NCBI RefSeq assembly: GCF_007990775.1 | Contig: NZ_BJXB01000044.1 | Span: forward strand, 1 to 29,333 | DNA from: Deinococcus cellulosilyticus NBRC 106333 = KACC 11606 | GTDB taxonomy: Bacteria; Deinococcota; Deinococci; Deinococcales; Deinococcaceae | Reading direction: 5' to 3' | Length of the DNA stretch: 29,333 nt | Shown: piece after piece, positions 16,450 to 24,306 of the stretch | Layout of the letters: every line of letters begins with the position of its first letter | How positions within the stretch are numbered: position 1 is the stretch's first letter | Notes under the pieces: model-generated | What the model was told of the DNA's origin: nothing | Seen by the model: only the letters and a program-made list of their open reading frames with translations | Databases searched by the model: none | Made by a program: the position numbers and the translations under genes

Positions 16450-16560
16450 ACGATCCAAAAAAAAAGCCCATGTGTCAGACCCCCGGCGTTCCCTATTCAG
16501 TGACATGGTGGGGAGTGTACACCGCATTAACATAAGAACGTTTGAGGAGGTACACCATTT
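16450..16560 (+). promoter_or_regulatory. Upstream region of the homoisocitrate dehydrogenase gene
   Basis: This gap holds a run of nine A, an imperfect inverted repeat (CCATGTGTCA near 16468 with TGACATGG near 16501) and a strong GAGGAGG ten bases before the ATG. A TAACAT hexamer near 16528 is the best -10 candidate. The inverted repeat could end the upstream operon or regulate the gene; neither is certain. Confidence 0.35.
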
Positions 16561-17559
16561 ATGGCGAAACACCGCATCTGCATCATTGAAGGCGACGGCA
16601 TCGGACACGAAGTGATCCCTGCAGCCGTTCGCGTGCTCGAGGCCACCGGCCTGGATCTCGAATTTGTCACTGCCCACGCAGGCTATGAATACTTCCTGGA
16701 CCACGGCACCACCGTTCCGGAAGCCACCCTGGAAGCCGTGGAGAACACCGACGCCACCCTGTTCGGTGCAGCCACCAGCCCCAGCAAGAAAGTGGAAGGC
16801 TTCAAAGGGGCCATCCGCTTCATGCGCCGCCACTTCGACCTGTACGCCAACGTCCGTCCCACCAAGACCCGTCCTGTAGATGGTGCATACCAGAACGTGG
16901 ACCTGATCCTGGTGCGGGAAAACACCGAAGGCCTCTACGTGGAGAAAGAGCGCGTCGAGGGGGACAAAGCCATCGCAGAAGCCCACATCAGCAAGCGGGC
17001 CAGTGAGCGCATCGGCAAGTACGCCATTGACCTCGCCATGAAGCGCCGCAAGAAACTGGCTGTGGTCCACAAGGCCAACGTGCTGCCTGTCACCCAGGGC
17101 CTGTTCCTGAACACCATCATGGAAGAAGCCAAAAAAGTGGACGGCCTGCAGAGCTGGGACGTGATTGTGGACAACTGCGCCATGCAGCTTGTGCGCAACC
17201 CCTCCCAGTACGATGTGCTGGTCGCCACCAACATGTTCGGGGACATCCTCTCTGACCTCGCAGCAGGTCTGGTGGGCGGTCTGGGCATCGCTGCCTCCGG
17301 CAACATCGGCGACAAACACGCCATCTTCGAAAGCGTGCACGGCTCCGCTCCCGACATCGCTGGCAAGGGCATCTCCAACCCCACCGCCACCATCCTGAGC
17401 GCTGTGATGATGCTGGAGCACCTCGGGGAGTACGAAACTGCTGGCCGCATTTCCAATGCCATCGACAAAGTGCTCACCGAAGGTCCCCGCACCGGAGACC
17501 TGGGCGGCACCGCCAACACCCAGCAGTTCACCGACGCTGTGATCAAAGCTCTGGGCTGA
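16561..17559 (+). CDS. hicdh: Homoisocitrate dehydrogenase
   Basis: A 332-residue beta-decarboxylating dehydrogenase, very close in my recollection to the Thermus thermophilus enzyme. It has ICIIEGDGIGHEVIP, LFGAATSPSKKV, GAIRFMRRHFDLYANVRP, VRENTEGLY, HKANVLP, DNCAMQLV, FGDILSDLAAGL and GSAPDIAGKG. The arginine in GAIRFMRR (Arg86) marks homoisocitrate over isopropylmalate or isocitrate preference in Thermus. It oxidises homoisocitrate to 2-oxoadipate in alpha-aminoadipate lysine synthesis. The gene uses mostly C-ending codons, unlike its neighbours, which suggests high expression. GAGGAGG lies ten bases before the ATG and a strong terminator follows. Other lysine genes are not adjacent. Confidence 0.92.
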   Translation: MAKHRICIIEGDGIGHEVIPAAVRVLEATGLDLEFVTAHAGYEYFLDHGTTVPEATLEAVENTDATLFGAATSPSKKVEGFKGAIRFMRRHFDLYANVRPTKTRPVDGAYQNVDLILVRENTEGLYVEKERVEGDKAIAEAHISKRASERIGKYAIDLAMKRRKKLAVVHKANVLPVTQGLFLNTIMEEAKKVDGLQSWDVIVDNCAMQLVRNPSQYDVLVATNMFGDILSDLAAGLVGGLGIAASGNIGDKHAIFESVHGSAPDIAGKGISNPTATILSAVMMLEHLGEYETAGRISNAIDKVLTEGPRTGDLGGTANTQQFTDAVIKALG

Positions 17560-17575
17560 ACCCAACCTTTCCAGT

Positions 17576-17605
17576 CCCTCCTGTGCAAACACAGGAGGGG
17601 TTTTT
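17576..17605 (+). terminator. Rho-independent terminator of hicdh
   Basis: CCCTCCTGTG and CACAGGAGGG form a 10-bp perfect stem with loop CAAA, followed by G and five T. It starts 16 bases after the stop. Confidence 0.93.
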
Positions 17606-17634
17606 CTGTGAGATTCCAGTGAGCCAGAACGCAA

Positions 17635-17640
17635 TAGAAT
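17635..17640 (+). promoter_or_regulatory. -10 box of putative leaderless promoter
   Basis: TAGAAT ends five bases before the ATG at 17646. It lies only 30 bases after the hicdh terminator, so the downstream gene should have its own start. Confidence 0.4.
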
Positions 17641-17645
17641 CAGGC

Positions 17646-18962
17646 ATGAAGACTTTCATTATCACCAACCAAAAAATGAATCGTTTGCAATTGTTCTGGT
17701 TGCACCTGCAAATGACCTGGAAGATCAGGGCCGCAGTGCCTGCATTCTTGACGGACAGTGCATGGTCAGGCACCCTGGAGCCAGACGGCACTTTGATCGG
17801 CATGACCATCGACACCCGCAGAGGACACCTGCTGGAAATGAGTCGATCTCAGCTTGTGATTTACGATCTCCAGACCGGAAAAAGACTCAGAACGCTGCAA
17901 CCAGACTGGATTGGACAGGTGGCCTACCATCCAGATGATGTGCTGATTGTCTCGGGTTCAGAACGCACCTGGGTGGTTTCTGCAGAAACTTTTGAAATCC
18001 TTCACGAGCATCCATGGGGCGGATGGGTGAGCAAAGACGGGTCGAAAGTCATCACGCAAGAACATGAGCAGGGGGTCCATGATGCCATATCAGGGCAGGT
18101 TCTGTGTACCCTCCCTTTTGATCCGCAAGTGATCAGGTGTGTGGATTTCAGTGAGGATGGGCGGTATGGCCTGCAAGCTGTCTCAAGGGATGCAGGAAAA
18201 ACCTGGCTGTCCCAGATTGTGGATCTCTCAGATGGAACGGTCAAGACCACCCTTCCAGTCTTCATCCATCCTGAGCGGAAGGACCAGAATGGACCCTGTG
18301 TTCTGAGCCATGACGCAGAAAACCATGTGCTGGCCGTTGGATACCGCAATCACATGCTGCAGATTCTGGACACGCGAAGCTGGAATCCCATGCATGTGCT
18401 TGACCTCTACGGTGAAGCAGAAGGATATGTGGGTCTGCACCTGAGAGATGGAGTCCTGCACTACCTGACCCCCAACCATCTGGGAAGGTTTGACCTCTCA
18501 ACCGGAGAACACCAGCAGACTTCCTGCCAGAGCCATGGATTTGAAAAATTCCTTTACCATCTGGGGATGTGGGTGCTGCAAACCTACACCATGTGTTCTG
18601 CACTGACGGGAAGCAAGATCCTCTGGGAACACCAGAATCAAAGAGATCTTCCAGCAGAGGAGTGCACGTTGCACCTGAAGGTGAGCCGTCCCGAAAGTTT
18701 TTTTTCAGGTCATCTCAGGTGGCAAGGCCAGAGCTTTGCAGTCTCAGGAACCCTTGAGGCCCAGCATCATCCCCTGATGCGTCAGCAGCGAACCTCAATT
18801 CGCCTGCAGGGTGTTTTGAAAGCAGAAGATGGCACGCTCTGGGGACGCCTGTCTCTGAACGTGCATCCTCCCCAGAAGGAGCAATCGCACCCTGCGCTGT
18901 CCTGTTCCATCTGGCAGGACCAGAAGTGGTGCAGTGGGATCTTTGTGCCTTTGAACCTTTAA
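17646..18962 (+). CDS. Beta-propeller-like protein of unknown function
   Basis: A 438-residue protein without signal peptide or transmembrane helix. Its first two thirds read as propeller blades with recurring patterns such as LVIYDLQTGKRLRTL, VAYHPDDVLIVSGSE, WVVSAETFEILHEH, CVDFSEDGRYGLQAV and MLQILDTRSWNPMHVLDL, like WD40 or quinoprotein-type repeats. The last about 100 residues (SFFSGHLRWQGQSFAVSG onwards) look like a separate beta-domain. No catalytic motif is recognised. The start at 17646 is preferred over 17583 because the earlier codon lies within the hicdh terminator. Its stop overlaps the convergent feoC-like stop by three bases. The function is unknown; cytoplasmic interaction is a guess. 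Confidence 0.72.
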   Translation: MKTFIITNQKMNRLQLFWLHLQMTWKIRAAVPAFLTDSAWSGTLEPDGTLIGMTIDTRRGHLLEMSRSQLVIYDLQTGKRLRTLQPDWIGQVAYHPDDVLIVSGSERTWVVSAETFEILHEHPWGGWVSKDGSKVITQEHEQGVHDAISGQVLCTLPFDPQVIRCVDFSEDGRYGLQAVSRDAGKTWLSQIVDLSDGTVKTTLPVFIHPERKDQNGPCVLSHDAENHVLAVGYRNHMLQILDTRSWNPMHVLDLYGEAEGYVGLHLRDGVLHYLTPNHLGRFDLSTGEHQQTSCQSHGFEKFLYHLGMWVLQTYTMCSALTGSKILWEHQNQRDLPAEECTLHLKVSRPESFFSGHLRWQGQSFAVSGTLEAQHHPLMRQQRTSIRLQGVLKAEDGTLWGRLSLNVHPPQKEQSHPALSCSIWQDQKWCSGIFVPLNL

Positions 18963-19246
18963 GTAGAGTCTGAAACAGATGCCCTTTGCAACCCCAGTGC
19001 TGTCAGTCCCAGACTGTCACAACCTTCCTGGGTGGGGAGGGCACACCAGCCTTTGACTGCACATTTTTCACAACCCGTCTGTTTGGTGGTGACCCACTGC
19101 ACGTAACCCCGCATCTGCAGCATCTGGATCATGCCTGAGAGGGCCTCTTCACTGACCCCGAGGTGCAGAGCAAGGCGCTCAGGCTTTTGAGGACCGGTTT
19201 TCAGGAGGTGCAGGATATGGTCCAGTGGCCCTATCGTGCCATTCAC
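18959..19246 (-). CDS. FeoC-like regulator of ferrous iron transport
   Basis: A 95-residue protein starting MNGTIGPLDHILHLL. A winged-helix-like part (KPERLALHLGVSEEALSGMIQMLQMRGYV) matches FeoC-type proteins. A cysteine cluster spaced C-x2-C-x5-C-x7-C (CEKCAVKGWCALPTQEGC) could bind an iron-sulphur cluster. The spacing differs from the enterobacterial form I recall (C-x4-C-x2-C-x6-C). The GTG start overlaps the feoB stop in GTGA, which decides the start over a longer upstream reading. As third gene of the feoABC order it probably senses iron or oxygen or stabilises FeoB. It converges with the propeller gene, sharing stop-codon bases. Confidence 0.78.
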   Translation of the reverse strand: MNGTIGPLDHILHLLKTGPQKPERLALHLGVSEEALSGMIQMLQMRGYVQWVTTKQTGCEKCAVKGWCALPTQEGCDSLGLTALGLQRASVSDST

Positions 19247-21408
19247 AAAAACCCCTTGAAGAACTGGTAGGTCAGAACGGCCAGCAACCATGCTGTGACG
19301 ATCTGGTAGGTCACCGTGATCCAGGCAACCTTTCTCCCCTGCTCGTTGGCAATGGCGGTGATGGTGGCCACACAGGGCGTATAGAGCAGCACAAAAACCA
19401 GATAGGCCAGTCCAGAGGCAGCTGTGAATCCATGACGGAGGGCAGCAATGAGGTTGTTTTGCGAACTGTCAGGAGCATCCACTGAGAAAGACGGGAGGGC
19501 CATCAGGCCTGGAATGGCAGCCACGGACTGTTGAACAGCAATCCAGAGCCCGGAAAGCAGGTGCTCAAGACCTTGCAAGACACCAAAGGGAGCCACTGCA
19601 GTGGTCTGCTGACCCAGGTAAATCTGCCCCAGGGTTCCCACCACCACTTCTTTTGCCACAAAACCTGGAATCAGGGCACCTGTGGCCTGCCAGGTGTCAA
19701 AGCCTGCCCAGCGGAAGATGGGGGCAGTCAGGGCACTCACCCAGCCAAAAAGTGAGTTTTCAGGTGCAACTGCTGCGAAGTGCCCTCCCATTTGAACAGG
19801 AATCGACAGGGTGAGCCAGACCAGGACCACAGCCATGAGTACGGTGGTTCCTGCCCGCCGTACAAAAGCTGCTGTGCGTCTGGAACCCTGTTTCCACAAC
19901 ACCTGCCTTGCGGGCAACCGGTAAGGGGGAAGTTCCAGCACAGTCACCGAGCCTGTGGTGGGCAGCATGCGGGTGATGAGTGCTGCAAAACCCAGAGCAA
20001 CCACCAGACCCAGCACGTACATTCCCCACACCACCCAGCTTGCGTAACCTGCAAACAGGGCTGCACTGAAAACCACATATACAGGCAGTCGGGCCGAGCA
20101 GGACATGAAGGGCACGACCATGCTGGTGACCAGACGGGCCCCTGGGCTTTCCAGGGTGCGGGTGGCATACACTGCGGGTACATTGCAGCCAAAGCCCAGA
20201 ATCATCGGAATGAAGGCCTTGCCATCCAGGCCCACCGAGCGCATCAGGCGATCCATCAGGAAGGCGGCGCGGGCCATGTATCCGCTGTCCTCCAGAAAAC
20301 TCATGGCGAGGTAAAGCACCAGCAAGGTGGGAAGAAAGGCCAGAACGGTTCCAACCCCTGGAATCACGGCACCCAGCAAAACCGAACTGACTGTTGATGG
20401 GGCATGCAGCATGTGCAACACAGCTGAGACCCACCCAGAAACAGTGTCCTGCAGAGGCCCTCCAATGAAATCCACAAAAGGCTGGGCCACACTGAAGGTC
20501 AGGCGGAACACGCCAAGCATCAAAAGCAGAAACACGGGGATGCCCAGAATCCGGTGAAGCAGGAGCGCATCCAGCCTTTCTGTCAGGGTGCGGCGTTTCT
20601 CTGCAGTGGTGATTGCAGCCCCGGCGATCCGGTGGGCTTCTGAGTAACGCTGGTCTGCCAGATCCATGAAGGGATCAATGCCTTTCCCGCTGAGGTCCTG
20701 CAGCAAGCGGTCCGCATCGGCAACCACATCCTGGTGCCCAGTGATGGTCAGCCTTGAACGCAGTGTGGCATCTCCTTCCAGCAGCATCGAAGCCAGAAAG
20801 GGTCTAGCGTAGGGCAGAAGTTTCGGGTGTGGAGCCATGGCCTTGCAGAGGTGCTTTATGGACTCCAGCAAGGCCGGAGGCGGCTTCACCTGATATCCAG
20901 GCTGTGCAGGAGGATGAAGCATGTGCTTCTTGAGGTCCTGCACCCCTTTGCCCTGCGATGCCACCATCTCGATGACGGGTACTCCCAGTTCCTGCTCCAG
21001 TTTTCTGGGGTCAATGGACAGGCCCTTGTTTCTGGCCTCATCCATCAGGTTGAGGGCCACCACCATGGGCAGGCGAAACTCCAGAAGTTGCAGGGTCAGG
21101 TAAAGGTTGCGTTCCAGCTGACCTGCATCCAGCACATTGACAATCAGATCCGGGGCACTGTCCAGCAGGGCCGTCCGGGCAATGAGTTCCTCCGGGGTTT
21201 GCGGACTGAGCGAGTAGGCTCCTGGCAGGTCGGTCAGATGGATGGAGGTGCCATGCAGGTCAAAACGGGCTTCCCTTTTCTCAACAGTGACCCCGCTCCA
21301 GTTGCCCACTTTCAGGTGGGTCCCAGCGAGGGCATTGATCAGGGTGGTCTTGCCCACATTGGGGTTCCCGATCACCAGGACCGTTCTGGCCTGCATGGCA
21401 ACAGTCAT
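19243..21408 (-). CDS. feoB: Ferrous iron transporter FeoB
   Basis: A 721-residue protein. The N-terminal GTPase has GNPNVGKT (14-21), Thr41 in GVTVEK, DLPG (60-63) and NLMD (120-123). It is followed by a helical GDI-like region and about eight to ten membrane helices. Gate motifs are ILGFGCNVPAVYATRTLES, PFMSCSARLPVY and PGFVAKEVVVGTLGQIY, and the end is TPCVATITAIANEQG. It imports Fe2+ across the inner membrane. The ATG overlaps the feoA stop (ATGA) and the stop overlaps the feoC-like start (GTGA), so all three are translationally coupled. Length is slightly shorter than the E. coli protein but all key motifs are present. Confidence 0.96.
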   Translation of the reverse strand: MTVAMQARTVLVIGNPNVGKTTLINALAGTHLKVGNWSGVTVEKREARFDLHGTSIHLTDLPGAYSLSPQTPEELIARTALLDSAPDLIVNVLDAGQLERNLYLTLQLLEFRLPMVVALNLMDEARNKGLSIDPRKLEQELGVPVIEMVASQGKGVQDLKKHMLHPPAQPGYQVKPPPALLESIKHLCKAMAPHPKLLPYARPFLASMLLEGDATLRSRLTITGHQDVVADADRLLQDLSGKGIDPFMDLADQRYSEAHRIAGAAITTAEKRRTLTERLDALLLHRILGIPVFLLLMLGVFRLTFSVAQPFVDFIGGPLQDTVSGWVSAVLHMLHAPSTVSSVLLGAVIPGVGTVLAFLPTLLVLYLAMSFLEDSGYMARAAFLMDRLMRSVGLDGKAFIPMILGFGCNVPAVYATRTLESPGARLVTSMVVPFMSCSARLPVYVVFSAALFAGYASWVVWGMYVLGLVVALGFAALITRMLPTTGSVTVLELPPYRLPARQVLWKQGSRRTAAFVRRAGTTVLMAVVLVWLTLSIPVQMGGHFAAVAPENSLFGWVSALTAPIFRWAGFDTWQATGALIPGFVAKEVVVGTLGQIYLGQQTTAVAPFGVLQGLEHLLSGLWIAVQQSVAAIPGLMALPSFSVDAPDSSQNNLIAALRHGFTAASGLAYLVFVLLYTPCVATITAIANEQGRKVAWITVTYQIVTAWLLAVLTYQFFKGFL

Positions 21409-21632
21409 CCGTGGACCCAGATCTGCTTCATGTCCTGAAGCCTCAGGGCAAAATGGGTTCCACCGACCACCAGTTCCACTGGATCACCGAGGGGAGCTTT
21501 GCGAATCACCTGTATGGAGGCCCCGGGGATGAATCCCAATTCGAACAGGCGTTTTCGCATGGGGTGGGCAGGGTGAATGCCGTGCAGGGTCACTGTCTGT
21601 CCGAGGTCAATGGTGCTGAGTTCTGTTCGCAT
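21405..21632 (-). CDS. feoA: Ferrous iron transport protein FeoA
   Basis: A 75-residue SH3-like protein with ELSTIDLGQTVTLHGI, MRKRLFELGFIPGASIQVI, GDPVELVVGGTHFALRL and a short tail. This is the standard FeoA pattern of a small beta-barrel that interacts with FeoB in the cytoplasm. It is the first gene of the feo operon. No good Shine-Dalgarno sequence precedes the ATG (only GGGAT five to eight bases away), and a candidate operator lies just upstream. Confidence 0.93.
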   Translation of the reverse strand: MRTELSTIDLGQTVTLHGIHPAHPMRKRLFELGFIPGASIQVIRKAPLGDPVELVVGGTHFALRLQDMKQIWVHG

Positions 21633-21648
21633 GTTAATCCCGACTAAA
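21633..21648 (-). promoter_or_regulatory. Candidate operator before feoA
   Basis: On the minus strand TTTAGTC-GG-GATTAAC forms an imperfect 7-2-7 palindrome (five of seven positions match) directly before the start codon. A TATCTT hexamer overlapping its upstream edge could be the -10. The shape recalls DtxR/IdeR-type iron boxes, but the match is loose. Confidence 0.25.
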
Positions 21649-21710
21649 GATATCAGGATTGCATAAAATCAAATGTCCCAGCGTGTGAGAATCTGGTAAG
21701 AGAACCTGCG

Positions 21711-21802
21711 TACACTGGAACCATGGCGGTTGCGCCGCTTCTTTGCCGAATACGGTGAGATGTTTTTCCCATTCTTTCATGGCCCTCTGGTTTCAGGGGG
21801 CC
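21711..21802 (+). other. Micro transcription unit: -10 box, 11-codon ORF, terminator-like hairpin
   Basis: TACACT (21711-21716) lies six bases before ATG 21723, the same layout as the leaderless genes here. The ORF 21723-21758 encodes MAVAPLLCRIR. After it, GGCCCTCTG and CAGGGGGCC (21781-21802) pair in a 9-bp stem with one G-T pair and loop GTTT, followed by TCCATTTT. A second short ORF (21760-21816, starting MFFPFFHG) spans the hairpin. It could be a small RNA, a small peptide gene, or a leader/attenuator of the following ATP-grasp gene. Confidence 0.35.
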
Positions 21803-21818
21803 TCCATTTTGACTGATT

Positions 21819-21824
21819 TATCAT
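21819..21824 (+). promoter_or_regulatory. -10 box of putative leaderless promoter (ATP-grasp gene)
   Basis: TATCAT ends six bases before the ATG at 21831, with no Shine-Dalgarno sequence; GGGG between them is too close to act as one. Confidence 0.45.
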
Positions 21825-21830
21825 GGGGTC

Positions 21831-22667
21831 ATGAGCAACCTGATGCTGCTGGACCAGACCCTGTGGATTCTGGAACAGAAAATCTCAAATCAGATCTATG
21901 ACTTTCCTTTTGAACATCTCTTTGCCTGCAGCCATCCATACCACATTCCTGCTGAAGTGCAGGCGATTGCCCGCATTGGAGCCATCCCAGACTATCCTGC
22001 TTTTTATCAGGAATGGCTGCATCAGGGAGTGCGGATGATCAACACACCCGACGAACACCTGCGGGCGTCAGAACTGCCAGGGTGGTATCCCCTGCTGACC
22101 GATCTGACCCCCAGGAGCATCTGGTTCGATCACCTTCCCTCCAGTGAAGACATCGAAAGGCAGCTTGATTTTCCGGTTTTCATCAAAGGAGCCCGCCAGA
22201 CCAGCCAACATCAGGCTTCCCTCTGTGTGGCCAGCGACTCAACTGAGCTGAAGTCCATTCTGGAAGGATACCAGCAAGATCCCATTTTGTACTGGCAAAC
22301 CCTGGTTTGCAGAGAACTTTTGCCGCTCAGAATCCTGCAGGAAGGTCAGGGAGATCAATTGCCTGTGGCTTTTGAATTTCGCACGTTCTGGTATCGGGGG
22401 GAACTGGCTGGTCTGGGCCGTTATTGGCTGGATGGACCTCCGTACTCAGCCAACAGGGAAGAACTGCAGGACCTCCTGAATACAGCCAGAACAGTGGTAG
22501 AGCGTCTGAACGTGCCTTTTCTGGTGGTGGATGTGGCCCAGACTGCGTCAGGACGCTGGGTGGTCATTGAATGCAATGATGCACAAGAGAGTGGTTATGC
22601 AGGTGTGTCAGCAGTGGCCCTCTGGCAAAAGATCATCGAACTGGAAAAGAAGTCCTCTGTGGATTAA
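21831..22667 (+). CDS. ATP-grasp domain protein (R2K-like)
   Basis: A 278-residue protein whose C-terminal half fits a single-domain ATP-grasp enzyme. It has DFPVFIKGARQTSQHQASL (lysine of the ATP site), ILYWQTLVCREL, AFEFRTFWYRGELAGLGRYW and FLVVDVAQTASGRWVVIECNDAQESGYAGV. The last carries the metal-binding Glu-x-Asn-Asp. The ending matches the R2K-type ATP-grasp family that I recall as common in phage and bacterial accessory loci. These proteins probably ligate amino acids or peptides, with unknown substrates. It is a single gene with its own promoter, and its stop overlaps the convergent RNA methyltransferase stop. Start ATG at 21831 is set by the -10 position. Confidence 0.78.
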   Translation: MSNLMLLDQTLWILEQKISNQIYDFPFEHLFACSHPYHIPAEVQAIARIGAIPDYPAFYQEWLHQGVRMINTPDEHLRASELPGWYPLLTDLTPRSIWFDHLPSSEDIERQLDFPVFIKGARQTSQHQASLCVASDSTELKSILEGYQQDPILYWQTLVCRELLPLRILQEGQGDQLPVAFEFRTFWYRGELAGLGRYWLDGPPYSANREELQDLLNTARTVVERLNVPFLVVDVAQTASGRWVVIECNDAQESGYAGVSAVALWQKIIELEKKSSVD

Positions 22668-23452
22668 TGCTTTCGTTGCCTCAGGGCCTCATACAGCAAT
22701 AAAGCTCCAGCAATCCCCACATTCAGGCTGTCTGCTGTCCCCTGCATGGGGATGACCACCTGCTCTGTGGCCTGATGCATCCAGAATTCACTGAGGCCCT
22801 CATGCTCTGTTCCCAGACAGATGGCGGTGGGTCCAGAATAATCTGCCTCCCAGTAGGTTTTCTGGGTGTGTGGTGTGGCTGCAAGAATGGTGAAGCTGCT
22901 CTGCTTCAAAAAATCCAGCAGTTCCTCATCCTGGACAGCATGAACAGGCTGAGTGAACACACTTCCCTGACTGGCCCGGATGACATTGGGGTTGTACAGG
23001 TCCGTACCTTCCCCAGTGATGAAGACAGCATCAACCCCCACACCGTCCGCAGTGCGCAGCAAAGCACCCAGGTTCCCAGGTTTTTCGAGGCCCTGCAAAA
23101 CCAGCACCAGGGCCTGTTCAGAAAGGTGGAGCTCCTGCAGATCAAACTCGGGCAGAACAGCCAGAGCCAGGATACCGTCGGGGTTTTCCCTCAGGCTGAT
23201 CTTTTCAAAGGCTGGCCGTGACAGGCGCACCTGCTCCACGGCATCAAAATCCTGGTACAATTCCAGGGCTTCGGGACTGAAAAAGCCCTCGCAAAAATAC
23301 AGTTTTTCAACTTCAACTCCAGCCAACAGGGCACGGGAGGCCTCCCGTGCACCTTCAATCAGGAATTTGCCTTCCTTGCGACGGTGCCTGCGGTCATGGA
23401 GTTTGACCAGGGTTTTGAGCTCAGGGTTCTGGGTGCTGGTGATCTCTTTCAT
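22664..23452 (-). CDS. TrmH/SpoU-family RNA 2'-O-methyltransferase
   Basis: A 262-residue SPOUT methyltransferase. An N-terminal substrate-binding part has ITSTQNPELKTLVKLHDRRHRRKEGKFLIEGAREA. The catalytic knot follows with LVLQGLEKPGNLGALLRTAD (motif 1), NPNVIRASQGSVFTQPV, ICLGTEHEGLS (motif 2) and IPMQGTADSLNVGIAGALLLYEALRQR (motif 3). It methylates a ribose 2'-OH in rRNA or tRNA; the exact site cannot be read from sequence. A TAGCAT box about 21 bases upstream and no clear Shine-Dalgarno sequence suggest a short leader. Confidence 0.92.
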   Translation of the reverse strand: MKEITSTQNPELKTLVKLHDRRHRRKEGKFLIEGAREASRALLAGVEVEKLYFCEGFFSPEALELYQDFDAVEQVRLSRPAFEKISLRENPDGILALAVLPEFDLQELHLSEQALVLVLQGLEKPGNLGALLRTADGVGVDAVFITGEGTDLYNPNVIRASQGSVFTQPVHAVQDEELLDFLKQSSFTILAATPHTQKTYWEADYSGPTAICLGTEHEGLSEFWMHQATEQVVIPMQGTADSLNVGIAGALLLYEALRQRKH

Positions 23453-23585
23453 GGGTCTGCTTTCAGATCTTCCATGCTACTACAACCTGTTCAGGCCCAC
23501 AGCAGGATCGCTGGTCATGAAACTCACCTGAGAGGAAGCTGTGTTTATGAATTCATGCATCTTAAAATCCTGAGAATCCAGACTT

Positions 23586-23591
23586 TAAACT
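23586..23591 (+). promoter_or_regulatory. -10 box of putative leaderless promoter (CAP-domain gene)
   Basis: TAAACT ends six bases before the ATG at 23598; there is no Shine-Dalgarno sequence between them. Confidence 0.45.
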
Positions 23592-23597
23592 GAACCC

Positions 23598-24161
23598 ATG
23601 CTAAAACGTGCCTTCCTGTGTGCAGGGCTGATGGTCCTGCTCGCTGTTTCATGCAATCAGGTCAGCTCTGATCCCCTGAACAACCCAGAAACTGGAATCA
23701 CCACCATTCCTGTTCAGGACAGCATCTCTTCCATGGCCACAGCCACCATCAACAGCCAGATCCTCACCCTGGTGAATCAGGCAAGAGCGACTGCAAGGAA
23801 ATGTGGCACCACCTCTTATGCCGCTGCCCCTGCCCTGAAACTGAACACATTGCTGACCAATGCAGCACAACTCCACAGTCAGGACATGGCAAGCAAGAAT
23901 TTTTTCAGCCACACAGGATCAAATGGCAGCAGCCCATTTGCCCGCATCACGGCACAGGGTTACCGCTGGAGCACGGCTGGTGAAAACATCGCTGCTGGAT
24001 ATGGCACTGCTCAGGCTGTGGTGTCTGGATGGCTCACCAGTCCTGGACACTGCGCCAACATCATGAATCCCAGATTCAAGGAACTGGGTGTGGGTTATGC
24101 CTACAGCAGCACCAGCACCTACAAGCACTACTGGACCAACACCTTCGCTGCACCATACTGA
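23598..24161 (+). CDS. CAP/SCP-domain lipoprotein
   Basis: A 187-residue protein with a lipoprotein signal ending LAVSC (Cys19) and a single CAP domain (about residues 53-184). The signature residues are visible: QLHSQDMASKNFFSHTGSNG (His93), GENIAAGYG (Glu129), WLTSPGHCANIMNPRFKELGVGY (His151) and YKHYWTNTFA. Two cysteines (Cys69 and Cys152) may form a disulphide. Bacterial CAP proteins of this YkwD type are secreted or surface-bound; some bind small hydrophobic ligands or have been proposed as proteases, and most are uncharacterised. A hairpin follows the stop. Confidence 0.9.
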   Translation: MLKRAFLCAGLMVLLAVSCNQVSSDPLNNPETGITTIPVQDSISSMATATINSQILTLVNQARATARKCGTTSYAAAPALKLNTLLTNAAQLHSQDMASKNFFSHTGSNGSSPFARITAQGYRWSTAGENIAAGYGTAQAVVSGWLTSPGHCANIMNPRFKELGVGYAYSSTSTYKHYWTNTFAAPY

Positions 24162-24176
24162 TTCTTTGAAAGTCGA

Positions 24177-24204
24177 GATCCCTCCTGACATGCCAGGAGG
24201 GATC
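24177..24204 (+). terminator. Hairpin terminator after the CAP-domain gene
   Basis: GATCCCTCCTG and CAGGAGGGATC form an 11-bp perfect stem with a six-base loop, 15 bases after the stop. The following ATTGATTTGAG is only weakly T-rich. Confidence 0.7.
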
Positions 24205-24306
24205 ATTGATTTGAGTGTAGCACGAAGAAAAAAAATCTCAAATGTGTCTCCTCACTTTATTTTTCATTGAAGTGGTCAACAATAGATCTCCATCAGGAGG
24301 AACAGC

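Noticed and set aside
16438..17634. Long minus-strand open frame opposite the homoisocitrate dehydrogenase gene
   Set aside because: It arises from the strong C-ending codon bias of the real gene and has no domain, start signal or terminator of its own.
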